NCBI RefSeq assembly: GCF_030272615.1
Contig: NC_081413.1
Span: 448,116,538-448,180,537 of the forward strand
Source: Cryptomeria japonica
Lineage: Eukaryota > Streptophyta > Pinopsida > Cupressales > Cupressaceae
Reading direction: 5' to 3'
Length of the DNA: 64,000 nucleotides
The translations under genes and the position numbers were made by a program. The notes beneath the pieces are model-generated. The model was given only the letters and a program-made list of their open reading frames with translations. It made no database searches and was not told the origin of the DNA. Below are positions 11,401 to 22,310 of the stretch, in pieces. Each line of letters begins with the position of its first letter. The first letter of the stretch is position 1.

Positions 11401-12127
11401 GTATGAAGAAAGAGTAAGGGCTACCATCTCAAGTTTTGCAGATACAATGAGTTCCTCACTCTTATATAACAATATAAGCAAGATTTTGGATATGTGGAAT
11501 GAGCTTAATGGAGATAAGGCTATTTTGATGCCTATTTTTGACAATTGGAAGCCTAGAGAGAAGGACTTGGAGCCTTTTTGTGTATCTTATGATGAAGTAG
11601 GGGCCGATCCTATCATCAAGTCCACTTGTGATACCACCAAAGATCTAGTAAAATTGGCAGAAGGGGTGGATAATGCTGACAGGAAAATCAACTTGTACAA
11701 AAAGGAGTACACTGATCAGGTTTTTGAATTAATTCCAAGAGTTTTTGTTAGCCCAGATCAACTGAAGGACAAATAAGTGTGGCTTAAGGAATTAGAGGCC
11801 AAACTATCAGCCAAAATAAAAGGAATTGTTGATTTAGATGATGCTTCCTTTTTTGTTGTAACAATTCAGGAGATACAGAAAATCAAATCTCATTATGGTT
11901 TTCTCAATTCAGAGGTCAACAAGATGAGAAATTCCTAGAAGAGGTTAACCAAGGCAAAGACAAAAGTGATTAACTTCGGCTGGCAAACTGATGATGTGTG
12001 CAATGAGTGGACAAGAAAATATGCCATCCAAGATGTAGAGCAATTAGAGGGTACTCCTGAACAGTTAGAAGAGGTTGCAACCAGACAGCAAGTAGAAGAA
12101 GCTGCAGAGGTCAAAAAGGACTTGTAA
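8486..12127 (+). pseudogene. LTR-encoded extra ORF of element A (~1213 codons), function unknown
   Basis: One reading frame runs from ATG at 8486 (MAPKREF) to TAA at 12125-12127 with no frameshift, broken only by nonsense codons near 8525, 8657, 10301, 10448, 10589, 10709, 10937, 11210, 11378, 11774 and 11936. The longest open part is 8681-10303 (about 540 residues). The first ~600 residues look globular (FKVGFGMRNS, MDMDLLTQIAHNYDP, GWYSLLMHLFLFKGGDYF, FGFRGTPFLLPYQ, GRPHQFQFPEDLI). A Ser/Pro-rich linker (about 11235-11340, PPSPAPSSSQ) separates a Lys/Glu-rich C-terminal half with coiled-coil character. I see no catalytic motif, membrane segment or signal peptide. The general layout recalls plant-transposon-associated proteins (plant mobile domain type), but I cannot assign it. 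Element B carries a close copy at 38793-42339. Confidence 0.75.
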
Positions 12128-13063
12128 CTATTTTTGTAAAAGATCTTTGTAACTTCTTCTTGAGAAGAAATGATTGTAACAAATTCTCCTAGGAAAGTCC
12201 GAAGCTATGTGCATCCATATTGTTATAAATGGATACCAGGACTAATAGAAAGAGGATTGCAAAAAATTGTAAGAAAACGCTGCAAAAATTTATCTGAGCT
12301 TTTCTAAGTTTAATGGAGAATATTCGAAAGTTTTTGTAATAATTTCTTGAAGATGATATCAATATACGGACCATCGGTTTTGAGTTAAAACTTTGTGTCA
12401 TCTTCAAATGTGTTTGCGATTGTTTACTATTTCATTCTAAATAATCTAGGGTTATTTTGTTTGAATAGGGGTTGTAAGGCAACTTTTAGTAGATGTGCTT
12501 GTTAGCTTTTCTCTTCAGGAGGGAAATTAAATATGCGGGGATCATTTCTACCAGTAAATTCCTTGTGAGATAATTTGAATCTTGATGAGCATAGTTTAAT
12601 TTGGTGTGCATAAATTCTTATATGTGTCAGGCATATATAGGAATCTACAAAAGCCAAACTAATGAGATATGTATAGATATTTGACTGTGAGAGTATTGTT
12701 TGAACTTAGGTGACTCTGTGACCTTGGATAAGGCACTGGTATAGATCAAGGTCATCTATTACATGTTTCGTAGGTCAAATACTGAATATGAGTACAATAT
12801 TCATTCCTTTGTTTCAGTAAGTTTTAAGGTGATTAGATCCACTACTTTTCTGGACTAGTTTGTTGTGGATTTATATTTTAAAGTGTGAATTTAGTTCACA
12901 AAGGTATACCTGCCTAGACTCTAAGTAGGTCCGAAGTGTAGAAGATTAAATCAAACCTTGTCATATGTTGTGCTAAGAGTTTTCTTCCCTTTAATATCTC
13001 TTCTGCACAGAGTTATCATATTATTATAGGAATATTGAAGTGAATCAAATTTTGAAGACAACA
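12128..13063 (+). other. Element A LTR tail (putative R-U5), no gene
   Basis: This is AT-rich noncoding sequence that aligns by eye with 37852-38792 on the minus strand in element B. Only short, unsupported frames occur. The last bases, GAAGACAACA, form the LTR end. Confidence 0.7.
12223..12230 (+). promoter_or_regulatory. Possible LTR TATA box, downstream of the extra ORF
   Basis: TTATAAAT follows the extra ORF by about 95 bases and is conserved, with flanks, in element B (38690-38697, reverse). If this is the LTR promoter, R and U5 occupy about 12255-13063 and the extra ORF lies entirely in U3. It is weak as a stand-alone motif. Confidence 0.4.
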
Positions 13064-13954
13064 CATACCACAACTCATAAGGTGTCATTCTGTTGTTTAT
13101 TCTTAATTGAACCTGGTTCAAAGTTTATGCAACAGTATGAAAAGCTTCCTTTCAATATATTTCTGGCAAATTGGCCTCATTTAGCATGGTTCTAGCCATC
13201 TCCTTGATTGTCTTGTTCTTCCTTTCTACCACACCATTTTGTTGTGGTGTCCTTGGGGTTGAGTACTACCTTCTAATTCCATTTGTTTCACAATAATCTT
13301 CAAATTTATTTGATGTGAACTCTCCACCCCAGTTTGATCTTATATATTTTAGCTTGCACCCACTTTCCTTCTCTACCATCTTCCTAAAGATCTTGAATCT
13401 ATCAAATGCTTGTGACTTACCTTCGAGAAAAGTGACCCATGTCATTCTTGAATAATTATCAATAAAGAGCATAAAATATCTTTTACCGACAAGAGTTGTT
13501 GTCCTAGCTAGACCACACAAATTTGTATGTACAATTTCAAGAGGTCTTAAGACTTGTTGTGCTCTTTTGTCCTGAAGCTCACCTTAGTCTACTTCCCTTT
13601 CACACATTCATCACAAAATTTTCTTATCGGTTTGATGATGGGTGGAATATTTCATACACACCCCTTTTTGGTTACTGCAACTAAGTTATCAAAGTTTATG
13701 TGGCCTAATCTTCAGTGCCACAACCAACTTTCATTAACCTATCCCATCATGCACTAGGACTCATAGCATTCCTTCAAATTGTAAACATTACCATCAGTTC
13801 TCTTTTCTTCTACCACAACCTGACCGGTACTCTCTTTCTTTATCTGGCAACCGGTTGAGTCAAAGGTGACACACTCAGTAGATTATGCTTTAGGCCTTCC
13901 ACATAATATACATCATGTGCCTTTAATTTTCCACCAATGTTTAGAGTACCTTAT
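13064..13954 (-). pseudogene. Element G copia pol fragment: GAG-pre-integrase and integrase
   Basis: Read on the minus strand from 13954: VYYVEGLKHNLLS, then WLWH-stop-RLGHINFDNLV (GAG-pre-integrase), then the integrase core GKRYFMLFIDNYSRMTWVTF (first Asp), a degraded RSNWGGEF (second Asp replaced by Asn), RTPQQNGVVERKN (catalytic Glu) and MTPYELWYG. Stops interrupt it at several points, for example at about 13264, where related copia elements have Gln. It ends abruptly at 13064 where the element A LTR begins, so RT and RNase H should lie beyond A, left of the window. The upstream part of the same gene is at 22311-24660, beyond H. Confidence 0.85.
13950..13954. repeat. Target-site duplication of element H (left copy)
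   Basis: CTTAT here pairs with CTTTT at 22306-22310, one mismatch. Removing H and one copy brings the two G fragments together in the protease to pre-integrase region. Confidence 0.75.
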
Positions 13955-16330
13955 TGCTTGCATTATGTTGTCATTGATGTCAACTGATATAGAAGGACAA
14001 CCTGTATGGGAGTATAGTTGATGTGAAATCATTTATGTCAACTAGTGTTGTAGGTCACCGATAAGGGAAAGGATGTCATTCAGATGAATGACCACTGGAG
14101 TCACCAGCACACAAGTTAGTGTTTGACTTGTGTGGATGAAATGGATAGGTTACTGGTACAGTCTATCACTGGTAAGGTGGGTATGTCAATTAGTAAGTGA
14201 TGTGTTGACAATGAGTATCTTCCAACCGACAATCTTATGACCACCATACAAGCAGGATGAGCAAGGTGCTTGACCTATTGTTTGTGATGAAGAGGCAAAA
14301 TGTTACCTGAATCATATCAACATGGGAGGAGAAATATGTACAGGTCACTGGTATGTTATTTGGATAAAGAACAACATGACTCCAACTAGATAGAGATGCG
14401 GTCACCATGTGAAGAGATGCTTGATAGTGAGTATGCCCCAATTGGATCACATGTGCCTATTTGAAGACATCCTCCACAAATAGGGAAGCCACATGAGTGC
14501 ATTTTCAAATGTAGGTGACAAGGATTCACTACCACTGGTAAGTAGAGTTTTATCTCCTATTATGCATAATGTGCATCATAGTTATGTGAGACAAGAAAGA
14601 AGAGGTAAAGGTAGATATTTGATGGTTGACACTGGATCTATTAGTGAATCAAAGGAATGTCTCAATTGCATGAAATCGGGGTTATGCAATGGACTGATAG
14701 AGAAGGCATGTTGAGTTGTAGGTATAGATGAAGAGTGATGGGTTTGTCACTTTGACAAACTAGTTGAGATATGGTCTGGGTCGATGAAGAAGAAGGCAAA
14801 GTGGAGCAACTACAAAGAGAGTATGTAATCATATGCAGATGCCTTAGTTGGAATCAATTGAAGGTTGATGACATGGTTTCATCAGGATGGCTACCGGTGA
14901 GTATGAGAATTGGTAAGGAAGCAAAGAGGCTAAGTGATGTGCTCCTACCTGATGAGAAGGAGCATGCTATGGATAGACATGTCTGGTGACCAGTTAAGGT
15001 GTTCCACTAGCAGATCAACAAAGTGCAGACATGAAGGGTAATTGGTAAAGTGTGAGATACCAGAAGGGTTAGTGAATCAATAGAAAGGAAGGACTAGTTG
15101 TGTGTTGAGTGTTGGTGATCTATTCTAGCTGACACAAAGATCTTTTTTGAAGTGGACATCGACATGGATGCTACGTGGAGTTGAAGTGGCAAGCTTGCAG
15201 AGGTTGGTGAAGTGTCATGTAGGGATAGGTGTTTGTACAGGTGTGAATTTATTATGGAGCTCATGATTTATGGATCAGATCACAAGAGTGTGGCTCGAGG
15301 AAGAGTGAACGACAGAGAAAGATCAGGGAGTTGTTGGAACCTGAATTGAAGCAAGGAAATCAGATTGTAGGAGGACCTCAAGAAGGAAACAAATGAGATA
15401 TTTATGGCATTTTAATAGATGTGGGTTGATATATAGGGTCATGTTTGCTAAGTTTCCAAAACATGTATTGGAAGACGTGTTAATGGTGGATATGTGTAGA
15501 TAGTTGTCTAGGCAATCAGATTGGATAAGATTTGATTAGATTTGGTTTGTCTCGACGTTGTTGAGAAAAACACTAACCATGTGAAATTTGAATTGTCTTT
15601 TGGCAGGAAAACCAGGCTAGAAATATGCAAGCCAAAATCATTAAAAGGTTATCGCTGGATGAGGGAGTGTTGCTGCATGTAAGGATAAATCAGTCAAGTT
15701 ATCATCAAGAAGAAGAAGAAGAGACTGAGTGTGAGGAAGAATGGGGTTGAAGTGTTCAACTAGCAACAAAAGTGCAGAAATGACAGTGACCATACCGACA
15801 AAGAAGAAGTGAAGGAAACTCCAGAGAAGGCATGCATAGAACCGATAGAGTGTAGTACTGGTGTAGAGTAGTAGAGAGAATTAGCAGAGAGAGAACCGAT
15901 AGTGAACTAGATTGAAGATCTAGTAGGGAGATTTGAAGAAGAGTTACAAAATCCATTTGTAACAAGAAGATAATTTTAGTATCAAAATATGTTTTTGTAT
16001 TCATTGAGTTGTAGCTTGGTGCAGGGGTTGTAGCTCCTTAGGTTGGTGCCCTAAATAGTATAATCAGAGATTCATTGTGAGGCTGGATTGGAGCAATAGT
16101 CTCCAGTAGCATTTCTCATTGAGGTTTTTCCCATCTTGGGTTTTCCTCGTATATGCTGGTGTTATGAGATGTCCCTTTGTGTGTGATTGCATTTTTGTTA
16201 GTCTCCCCACTAATAGGTCAGTCTGAATTCAGTTAGATCTGATAACCAATATACTCCCATAGGTCTGTTAAAAGGGAAAGTTTGAGAACCACTAATTCAC
16301 CCCCCTCTCAATGGTGTATTGTGTCTAAAA
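13955..16330 (+). repeat. Element H 5' LTR
   Basis: It begins TGCTTGCATTATG and ends GTGTCTAAAA. It matches 19758-22305 through most of its length by eye, including GATCACATGTG, AGTATGAGAA and the AGAAGAAGAAG segment near the end. A TATA-like GATATATAGG lies at 15429-15438. No gene is carried; short frames in it are not shared in open form by the other LTR. Confidence 0.85.
15429..15438 (+). promoter_or_regulatory. TATA-like box in the H 5' LTR
   Basis: GATATATAGG is about 900 bases before the LTR end. The 3' LTR has the decayed GATATACAAGG at about 21338. Confidence 0.35.
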
Positions 16331-16346
16331 TTGGTATCAGAGCATA
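16331..16346 (+). other. Element H primer-binding site (initiator Met tRNA type)
   Basis: TTGGTATCAGAGCATA directly follows the 5' LTR. The TGGTATCAGAGC core is the standard plant copia primer-binding site for initiator methionine tRNA. Confidence 0.9.
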
Positions 16347-16419
16347 GGTTCCTAGTTAGATGAGCTTTCTCCATCTTGGGTAGATTCTTGCTTAAGGACA
16401 CAATGGTTTGTTTAGTGTC

Positions 16420-18190
16420 AATCCCTACTCCATTTTTTGATGGTTCAAACTATTCCATTTGGAGATGCAAAATGTAAGTGTACTTGTCCTCCCTAGGATT
16501 TGAAGTGTGGATGTATGTTGTAAATGGATGCCCTAGTAACGTATGTCCTCCCACTGATTTAGATGTAGAAAGAAGAAACCAATGCAATGAAGCAACAATG
16601 AAGGCTATACTCTGTGGGTTAGCAAATGATGTTTCCTCATAGTTGGATAGATGCAAATCAACAAAAATCTTATGCGAGAGATTGAAGAAGGTCTATGGAA
16701 ATGAGCCCACTACTGCAGAACCGGCTTGTGATGATAAGACGAGAAATGCATCTTATATGTTTGTAGAGGATGAAGGTAGAGCTGATAGTAGTTGGAGAAA
16801 TGAAGGAACCCATCTCTTCATGGCTCAAGAATCAAAATATGAGAGGCACACATCTTAGAATGATCATGCAAGTCACTTCTACCAGCAAGATGTGTTTGGT
16901 AGTGATAGTGAAGGTGAAGAAGAAGAGGAAGCATAAGTTGATCTTGAATTTGAACTAGTAAGTGCACTAGAAGAGTTGCAAAATGTTAGAAAGGAAATTA
17001 AAAGGTACAAAGATTTAGTTCATGAAGAATGCAGTCAATTAAGAATATGCCTTGAAGAATCAAATAACAATATCTGCATATTGATATCTCAACTCGAAGA
17101 GGAAAATGGATTGACTGGTGAGTTGAAATTAGTCTTTGATGCTAAGGAGAGAAGATGTGAGGATCTCTAGCTAGAAGTGGAAACAAAGGACAAAGAGTGT
17201 CAGAAGCTGAAAGAGGAAATCGAGAATCTAAGGAAAGACCTTGAGAAGAGAAAAAGTAAACTCAAGATAAGAAACTGGTATGATGGCAGCACAAAAGCCT
17301 TGGACAAAATGTTGAATTAGAAAACAAATTCCAAGGATACCAGAGGATTAGGATATTTTGCCAGTGAATTCATTATAAGTGAGGAGACCTCCCACAAAGA
17401 TACTCAGTTTATCTCCTCAAATGGAAATGGAAAGGGTCAAACCTTTGTGATTAGGAATGCTCCAAGAAAGAAGATTTATCTAACTACAACCGGTGAGGAC
17501 ATGAAGAAGAAGACCAGTGCTATAAGGATGAACAATGCAGATCCAAAAGGAAAGGGAAGTTGAGAGAAGGCAACTTCACCAAAAGAAAGAACATGAGAAG
17601 ATATCATATAAGACCTCCTCCTGGTAGAGAACAAAGAAATTCTACCACCCACATGCCAAGACAAGTGTGGGAGAAGAAAAGATCAGATGGAAGAAATGCA
17701 ATGAATGGAAAACCCAGGATCCATCCTAAAAGAAGGAGAAATGGAGATGCCAGACTGGTAAGATCTCCTCATGCATGGCAGAATAAATTTGTAAGTCATA
17801 TGCCATCCTTCTCCTGTTATTACTTTGCATGTAATGGTCATGGCCATAGAGCAGAAGAATGTAGAAACAGATCTAGAAGGAATAATCTAGGATCTCATAG
17901 ATGTCATGCATATGAGAAAAATGTATGAAGCACTAGATACATGCATGTCCCCTCTCCCGGTTATGCAAATAAGGTTTATTATAACTGCAATGGGATTGGC
18001 CATAGAGAGTTTGAATGCAGGAAGAGGAACTTGTAGTCACATGGAGGGTGGTATAGCAACTATTCTCTGCAAAAAGGTGGATACAGAGCATATGGAAGTT
18101 AGAGACCTACATGGAACCAAAGGAGAAATGTCCTTGCATGAGCAAGAGGTCCAGCGGTTTTGGTTGCCAGTCATAGCAACATGACCAGAA
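16420..18190 (+). pseudogene. gag: Element H gag: copia-type capsid, coiled coil and zinc knuckles, decayed
   Basis: The start is a copia gag signature, FFDGSNYSIW, at about 16437, followed by VYLSSLGFEVWMYVVNG. Next comes an acidic segment, then a long coiled coil at about 16930-17280 (LVSALEELQNVRKEIKRYKDL; KDKECQKLKEEIENLRKDLE). A basic Arg/Lys-rich region (17560-17800) leads to zinc-knuckle remnants near 17823 (CNGHGHRAEEC) and about 17985 (CNGIGHREFEC, a different frame). Stops and at least two frameshifts break the gene. It has the same build as the gag of element G (22574-24660) and probably shares ancestry with it. Ordinary copia elements would continue into protease; here nothing follows. 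Confidence 0.75.
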
Positions 18191-19757
18191 GAAACTGGTC
18201 AAATTGGTATGTTAAGAGATTCCCCAATCATGAAGTTGGGATGAATGTTGTGTGCTACTATAACACTACTTCCAGTTGTGATGCAAAGTTTGGGAATGAA
18301 AGGACCCATCTGTAGAAGAAGGAAACACCTACTCCCATGATTGAAAATGGGAAGAAGAATGAAACCAAGCGGGTATGGAGGAACAAGAAAGACGATGCAA
18401 CCATGAACTGGCACTGTGCATTCAATGCACAGGTGATATCTATTAAGGGCTAAAGGAGATGTAAGACCTCAAGGGAGTAACATATTGACTAGATCATTCA
18501 CCCCCTTAGTGAAGTACACATGGAAGAGCAAGTTGTTTCCAACATAAAGGAGGAAATGAGAAGATAAGTGTGTGTAGTGGTTGCCTTGGCTACACACCTA
18601 CAGATTAGAGTTGGATCACTACTGCATGTGTTAATGTATGAAATGATTAACAATTAGACTTAAATGCAAAGTGACACAAAATGTCAGGAATTATAGGAAG
18701 GTGCTCTCGTGATGATGGACTGGTACAAGAAACCGGTATGAGCAGGATGTTACTAGTATGAATTCTAATAGGTACTTATAGGTTATGTAAGCCAATGAGG
18801 TTGGAGATCATTGCATTAGCCTTGGTAACATGGAATGGGGAAGTTATATCTCAGGTGGTGTTGATGAAGACCTGAAAGACATATGATGGACTGGTTGTTG
18901 ATCATGCAGGCATGCATGCTTTTGGGCTAATTGGTTTAACTCTTGGCATGATAATGACATTGTATGGCATTGTGTACATCTAGCATCATGTCATAGGCTG
19001 TGGTGGATATGGTGGAGCTGAAAGTTCATCAGTTGATCATATTTGCACAACTCAACCGGTATATGGAGATGCTTGGAGCCCCTGTATTGGACCTAACTGG
19101 AGATGAGGACCTAAGATGTATGAATCAAGGGGGGTTCAAGTACTTATTATGCAGAGTTGACATGCTTGAACTTGTGAGGTTACTGACTATCCAAACTACA
19201 AATAATGGAAATTGTAGTAGGAATACCTAGGAGAATTTCATGGTTAAGGGTATCTACTTGTCATTTGGTTGGTTGTATTCATAGTACAATCACAGCTAAT
19301 TCTAAAGAAATTTGGGATCAAATGGGAGGTGATGCAGTTTGACTGGTAGGTAAGTAGTATTCACTGACACATCCTTCTACAAATTGAGTGCTTTAACAAA
19401 TAGTATCAGTTTTACATGCTCAATTGGTGTCAGTTGATGGTTGAGTTCCCCATCTCAAGTGTTGTGACTTGAGAAAGTGTAACAATTGGTATCAAAAGAG
19501 GAGATGCATCCGGTAAAGAGCAAAAGGGGAGAAATATTTTTGTCAGTGCTTGGTAGATACAAGGAGGAGTGTAACCCTGACAATGTCTTTTTCCATTATT
19601 ATCAAAGGGGGAGAAGGATTTCGTAGTATACATCATACTACATGTGTGAGAAGCCATGGATTATTCAAATGGGAGATTTAGATCACACAAAGGGGGAGAA
19701 AGATTATGTAGTATGTCGGATACTACATGAGTTGACATCAATGCCAAAGGGGGAGAT
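18191..19757 (+). other. Element H 3' interior, no recognisable gene
   Basis: I see no protease, integrase, RT or RNase H motif in any frame; only short interrupted frames occur. The last bases hold the polypurine tract AAAGGGGGAGA (19746-19756) next to the 3' LTR. GGGGGAGA-type purine runs also occur further upstream (about 19530, 19610 and 19690), suggesting repeated tract-like blocks. Confidence 0.6.
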
Positions 19758-22305
19758 TGTTGGTATTGTGTTGTCATTGGTGTCAGCCACTATAGCTCAA
19801 TACTAGTATAGTAGGACAAATTGTATGGGAGAACAATTGATATGCAGTCATTGATGTCAACTGGTATGCATGAAGTACCCACCACTAAAGTGACATGTTG
19901 ATTGTGATGAAGAGACATAATGTTACAAAAATGACATCAACACTCTCAGTTCAACTAGTGTTACAGGTCACGGGTAAGGGAAAGGATGCCATTGAGATGA
20001 ATGATCATTGGATTCACTGGTACACAAGTTAGTGTTTGACTTGTGTGGATGAAATGGATAGGTTACCAATACAATCTATCACCAATATGGAGGGTATGTC
20101 AATTGGTAAGTGATGTTTTGATGGTGAGTAGTTGCCAACCAAAAATCTTATGACTAATGTACAAGCAGGATGAGCAAGGTGCTCTAGTTGTTGTTTGTGA
20201 CAAAGAGGCAGAATGTTACCTGAATCACATCAACACAGGAGAAGAACTATGTACAGGTCATCGGTATGCTATGTGGATGTAGAACAACAAGACTCCCATC
20301 GAATAAAGATGCAGTCACCATGTTAGGAGATGACTGACAATGACTATGCCCCAATTGGATCACATGTGCATGTTTGAAGACATGCTACACAAATAGTGAA
20401 GACAAATGAGTTCATTGTAGGATGTAGATGACAAGGATTCACTACCACCAATAAGTGGAATTTTATCTCCTATTATGCATAATGTGCATCATAGTTATGT
20501 GAGACAAGGAAGAAGAGGTAAAGGAAGATGTTTGAAGGCTGACACGAGATCTACCAATGAATCAAAGGAATAACTCAAGTGCATGAAATCAAGGATATGC
20601 AATGGACCGATAGAGAAGGCATGTTGAATTGCCAGTACATATGAAGAGTGATGAGTTTGTCGCTTTGACAAACCAATTGATATATGGTCTCGGTTGATGA
20701 AGAAGAAGGAAAAGTGGAGCAGTTGCAGAGAGAGTATGCAACCGTATGTAGATGCCTTAGATGGAATTAGTTGAAGTTTTATGACATGGTGTCATCAAGA
20801 TGGCTACTGGTGAGTATGAGAACCAGTAAGGAAGCAAAGAGGCTAAGTGATGTGCTCCTACCTAATGAGAAGGAGCATGCTATGGATAGACATGTCTAGC
20901 GATTGGATAAGGTGTTCCACCGGCAGATGAGCAAAGTGTAGACAAGAAGGGTAACTAGTAAAGTGTGAGATACTGACAGGGTTAGTGAACCAACAGAAAC
21001 GAAGGACCTATTGTGTGTTGATTGTCAATGACCTAGTCTAGCTAACACAAAGATCTTTGCTGAAGTGGATATCGACATAGATGCCACATCAAGTTGAAGT
21101 GGCAAGCTCGTAGAGGTTGGTGAAGTGTCGTGTAGGTATAGGTGTTTCTATAAGTGTGCATTTATTATGGAGCCCATGATTTGTGGATCCGATCAAAGGA
21201 GTATGGCTCAAGGAAGAGTGAATGATAGAGAAAGATCATAGAGTTGTTGGAACCTGAATTGAATAAATGAAATCAAATTGCAACAGGACCTCAAGAAGGA
21301 AATAGCTGAAATATTTATGGAGTTTGACTGATGCAAGTCGATATACAAGGCCGTGTTTGCTAAGTTTAGAAAACATGTATTGGAAGACACATTAATGGTG
21401 GAGATGTGCAGATAGCTATCTGGCCAATTGGATCAGATAAGATTTGATTGGATCTAGTTTGTCTCGAGGTTGATGAGAAAATAACTAACCGGCTGAAATT
21501 TGAATTGGCTTTTGGCAGGAAAACCAGGCTATAAATATGCAAGCCAAAATCATTGAAGGTTGTTGCTGGATGACGGAGTGTTGCTGCATGTAAGGAGAAA
21601 TCAGTCAAATGCTCATCAAGAAGAAGAAAAAGAGACTAAGTGTGAGGAAGAATAGGGTTGAAGTGTTCAACTTGCAATAGAAGTGCAGAACTGGCAGTGA
21701 CCATACCGGTAGAGAAGAAGTGAAGAAAACTGCACAGAAGGTAGGCATAGAACTAACAGAGTGTAGTACTGGTGGAGAGTAGTAGAGAAGCAAAGAGAAG
21801 AGGAAACCATAAGAGAAAACTAATAGTGAACTAGATAGAAGATCAAGTAGGGAGATTTGAAGAAGAGTTACAAAATCCATTTATAACAAGAAGATAATTT
21901 TAGTATCAAAATATGTTTTTGTATTCACTGAGTTGTAGCTTGGTGAAAGGGTTGTATTTCCTTGGTTTGGTTCCCTAAAATCAAGGGTCATAGCTCCTTG
22001 GGTTGGTGCTCCTTGGGTTGTTGCCCTAAATAGTGTAATTAGATATTTATTGTGAGGCTAGATTGGAGCAGTAGTTTCCAGCAGCATTTCTCACCGAGGT
22101 TGTTCCCATCTTGGGCTTTCCTCATATATGCTAACTTTATGAGATGTCTCTTTGTGTGTGATTGTATTTGTGTTTGTCTCCCCACAAATAGGTAAGTCTT
22201 CATTCAGTTAGATTTGTTAAGCGGTATACTCCCATAGGTTAGTTAAAGGGAAAAGTTTGAGAACCACTAATTCACCACCCTCTCAATGGTGCATTGTGTC
22301 TAACA
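19758..22305 (+). repeat. Element H 3' LTR
   Basis: It begins TGTTGGTATTGTG and ends GTGTCTAACA, followed by the target duplication. It is about 170 bases longer than the 5' LTR. Part of the excess is a local duplication near 21940-22030, where CTCCTTGGGTTGGTG-like phrases occur repeatedly. Confidence 0.85.
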
Positions 22306-22310
22306 CTTTT

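Larger units (their letters stand above)
1..13063 (+). mobile_element. Element A: Tat-like Ty3/gypsy retrotransposon, 5' truncated by window edge
   Basis: The window opens inside gag. The order is gag, protease, archaeal-type RNase H, RT, RNase H, integrase (to 6061), a short spacer, then a very long 3' LTR (6208-13063). The LTR start (TGTTATCA) is fixed by comparison with element B, whose outer LTR edge abuts unrelated sequence at 58923. The LTR end (GAAGACAACA) is fixed because copia element G resumes at 13064 in the middle of a TPYEL motif, and because element B shows a primer-binding site just past the same end. The gag-pol frame is continuous apart from stops and one 2-base insertion near 4490. 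The 5' LTR must lie left of the window, so no target duplication can be checked. Element B is a second copy in the opposite orientation. Confidence 0.9.
6208..13063 (+). repeat. Element A 3' LTR, 6.86 kb, containing a long ORF
   Basis: The LTR starts at TGTTATCACTG and ends GAAGACAACA. That this whole block is LTR, and not internal sequence, is shown by element B. There the same block, complete with ORF, lies upstream of a primer-binding site and gag (37852-42978 plus 57408-58923), and a truncated second copy lies downstream of pol (28130-30693). Parts in order are: about 2.3 kb noncoding with diverged repeated modules, the extra ORF (8486-12127), a TATA-like box (12223-12230), and about 0.84 kb that would be R and U5. 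At 6.86 kb it is longer than the entire coding region of most copia elements. Confidence 0.85.
13955..22305 (+). mobile_element. Element H: gag-only LTR retrotransposon (no pol)
   Basis: Two long LTRs (13955-16330 and 19758-22305) flank a 3.4-kb interior. The primer-binding site TTGGTATCAGAGC follows the 5' LTR directly, and a polypurine tract AAAGGGGGAGA precedes the 3' LTR. The interior encodes only a copia-like gag with coiled coil and zinc knuckles; no protease, integrase or RT motif is visible in any frame. It is inserted in the copia element G with a CTTAT/CTTTT duplication. H is therefore non-autonomous and would depend on a copia helper. LTR ends are TG (5') and CA (3'), with the 5' LTR end mutated to AA. 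Confidence 0.88.

Noticed and set aside
16331-16346. tRNA gene fragments at the TTGGTATCAGAGC sites
   Set aside because: They are short primer-binding sites beside LTR ends, not tRNA genes; no cloverleaf is present.
18191-19757. Decayed pol in element H
   Set aside because: No protease, integrase, RT or RNase H block could be read in any frame. The polypurine tract follows directly, as expected for a gag-only element.
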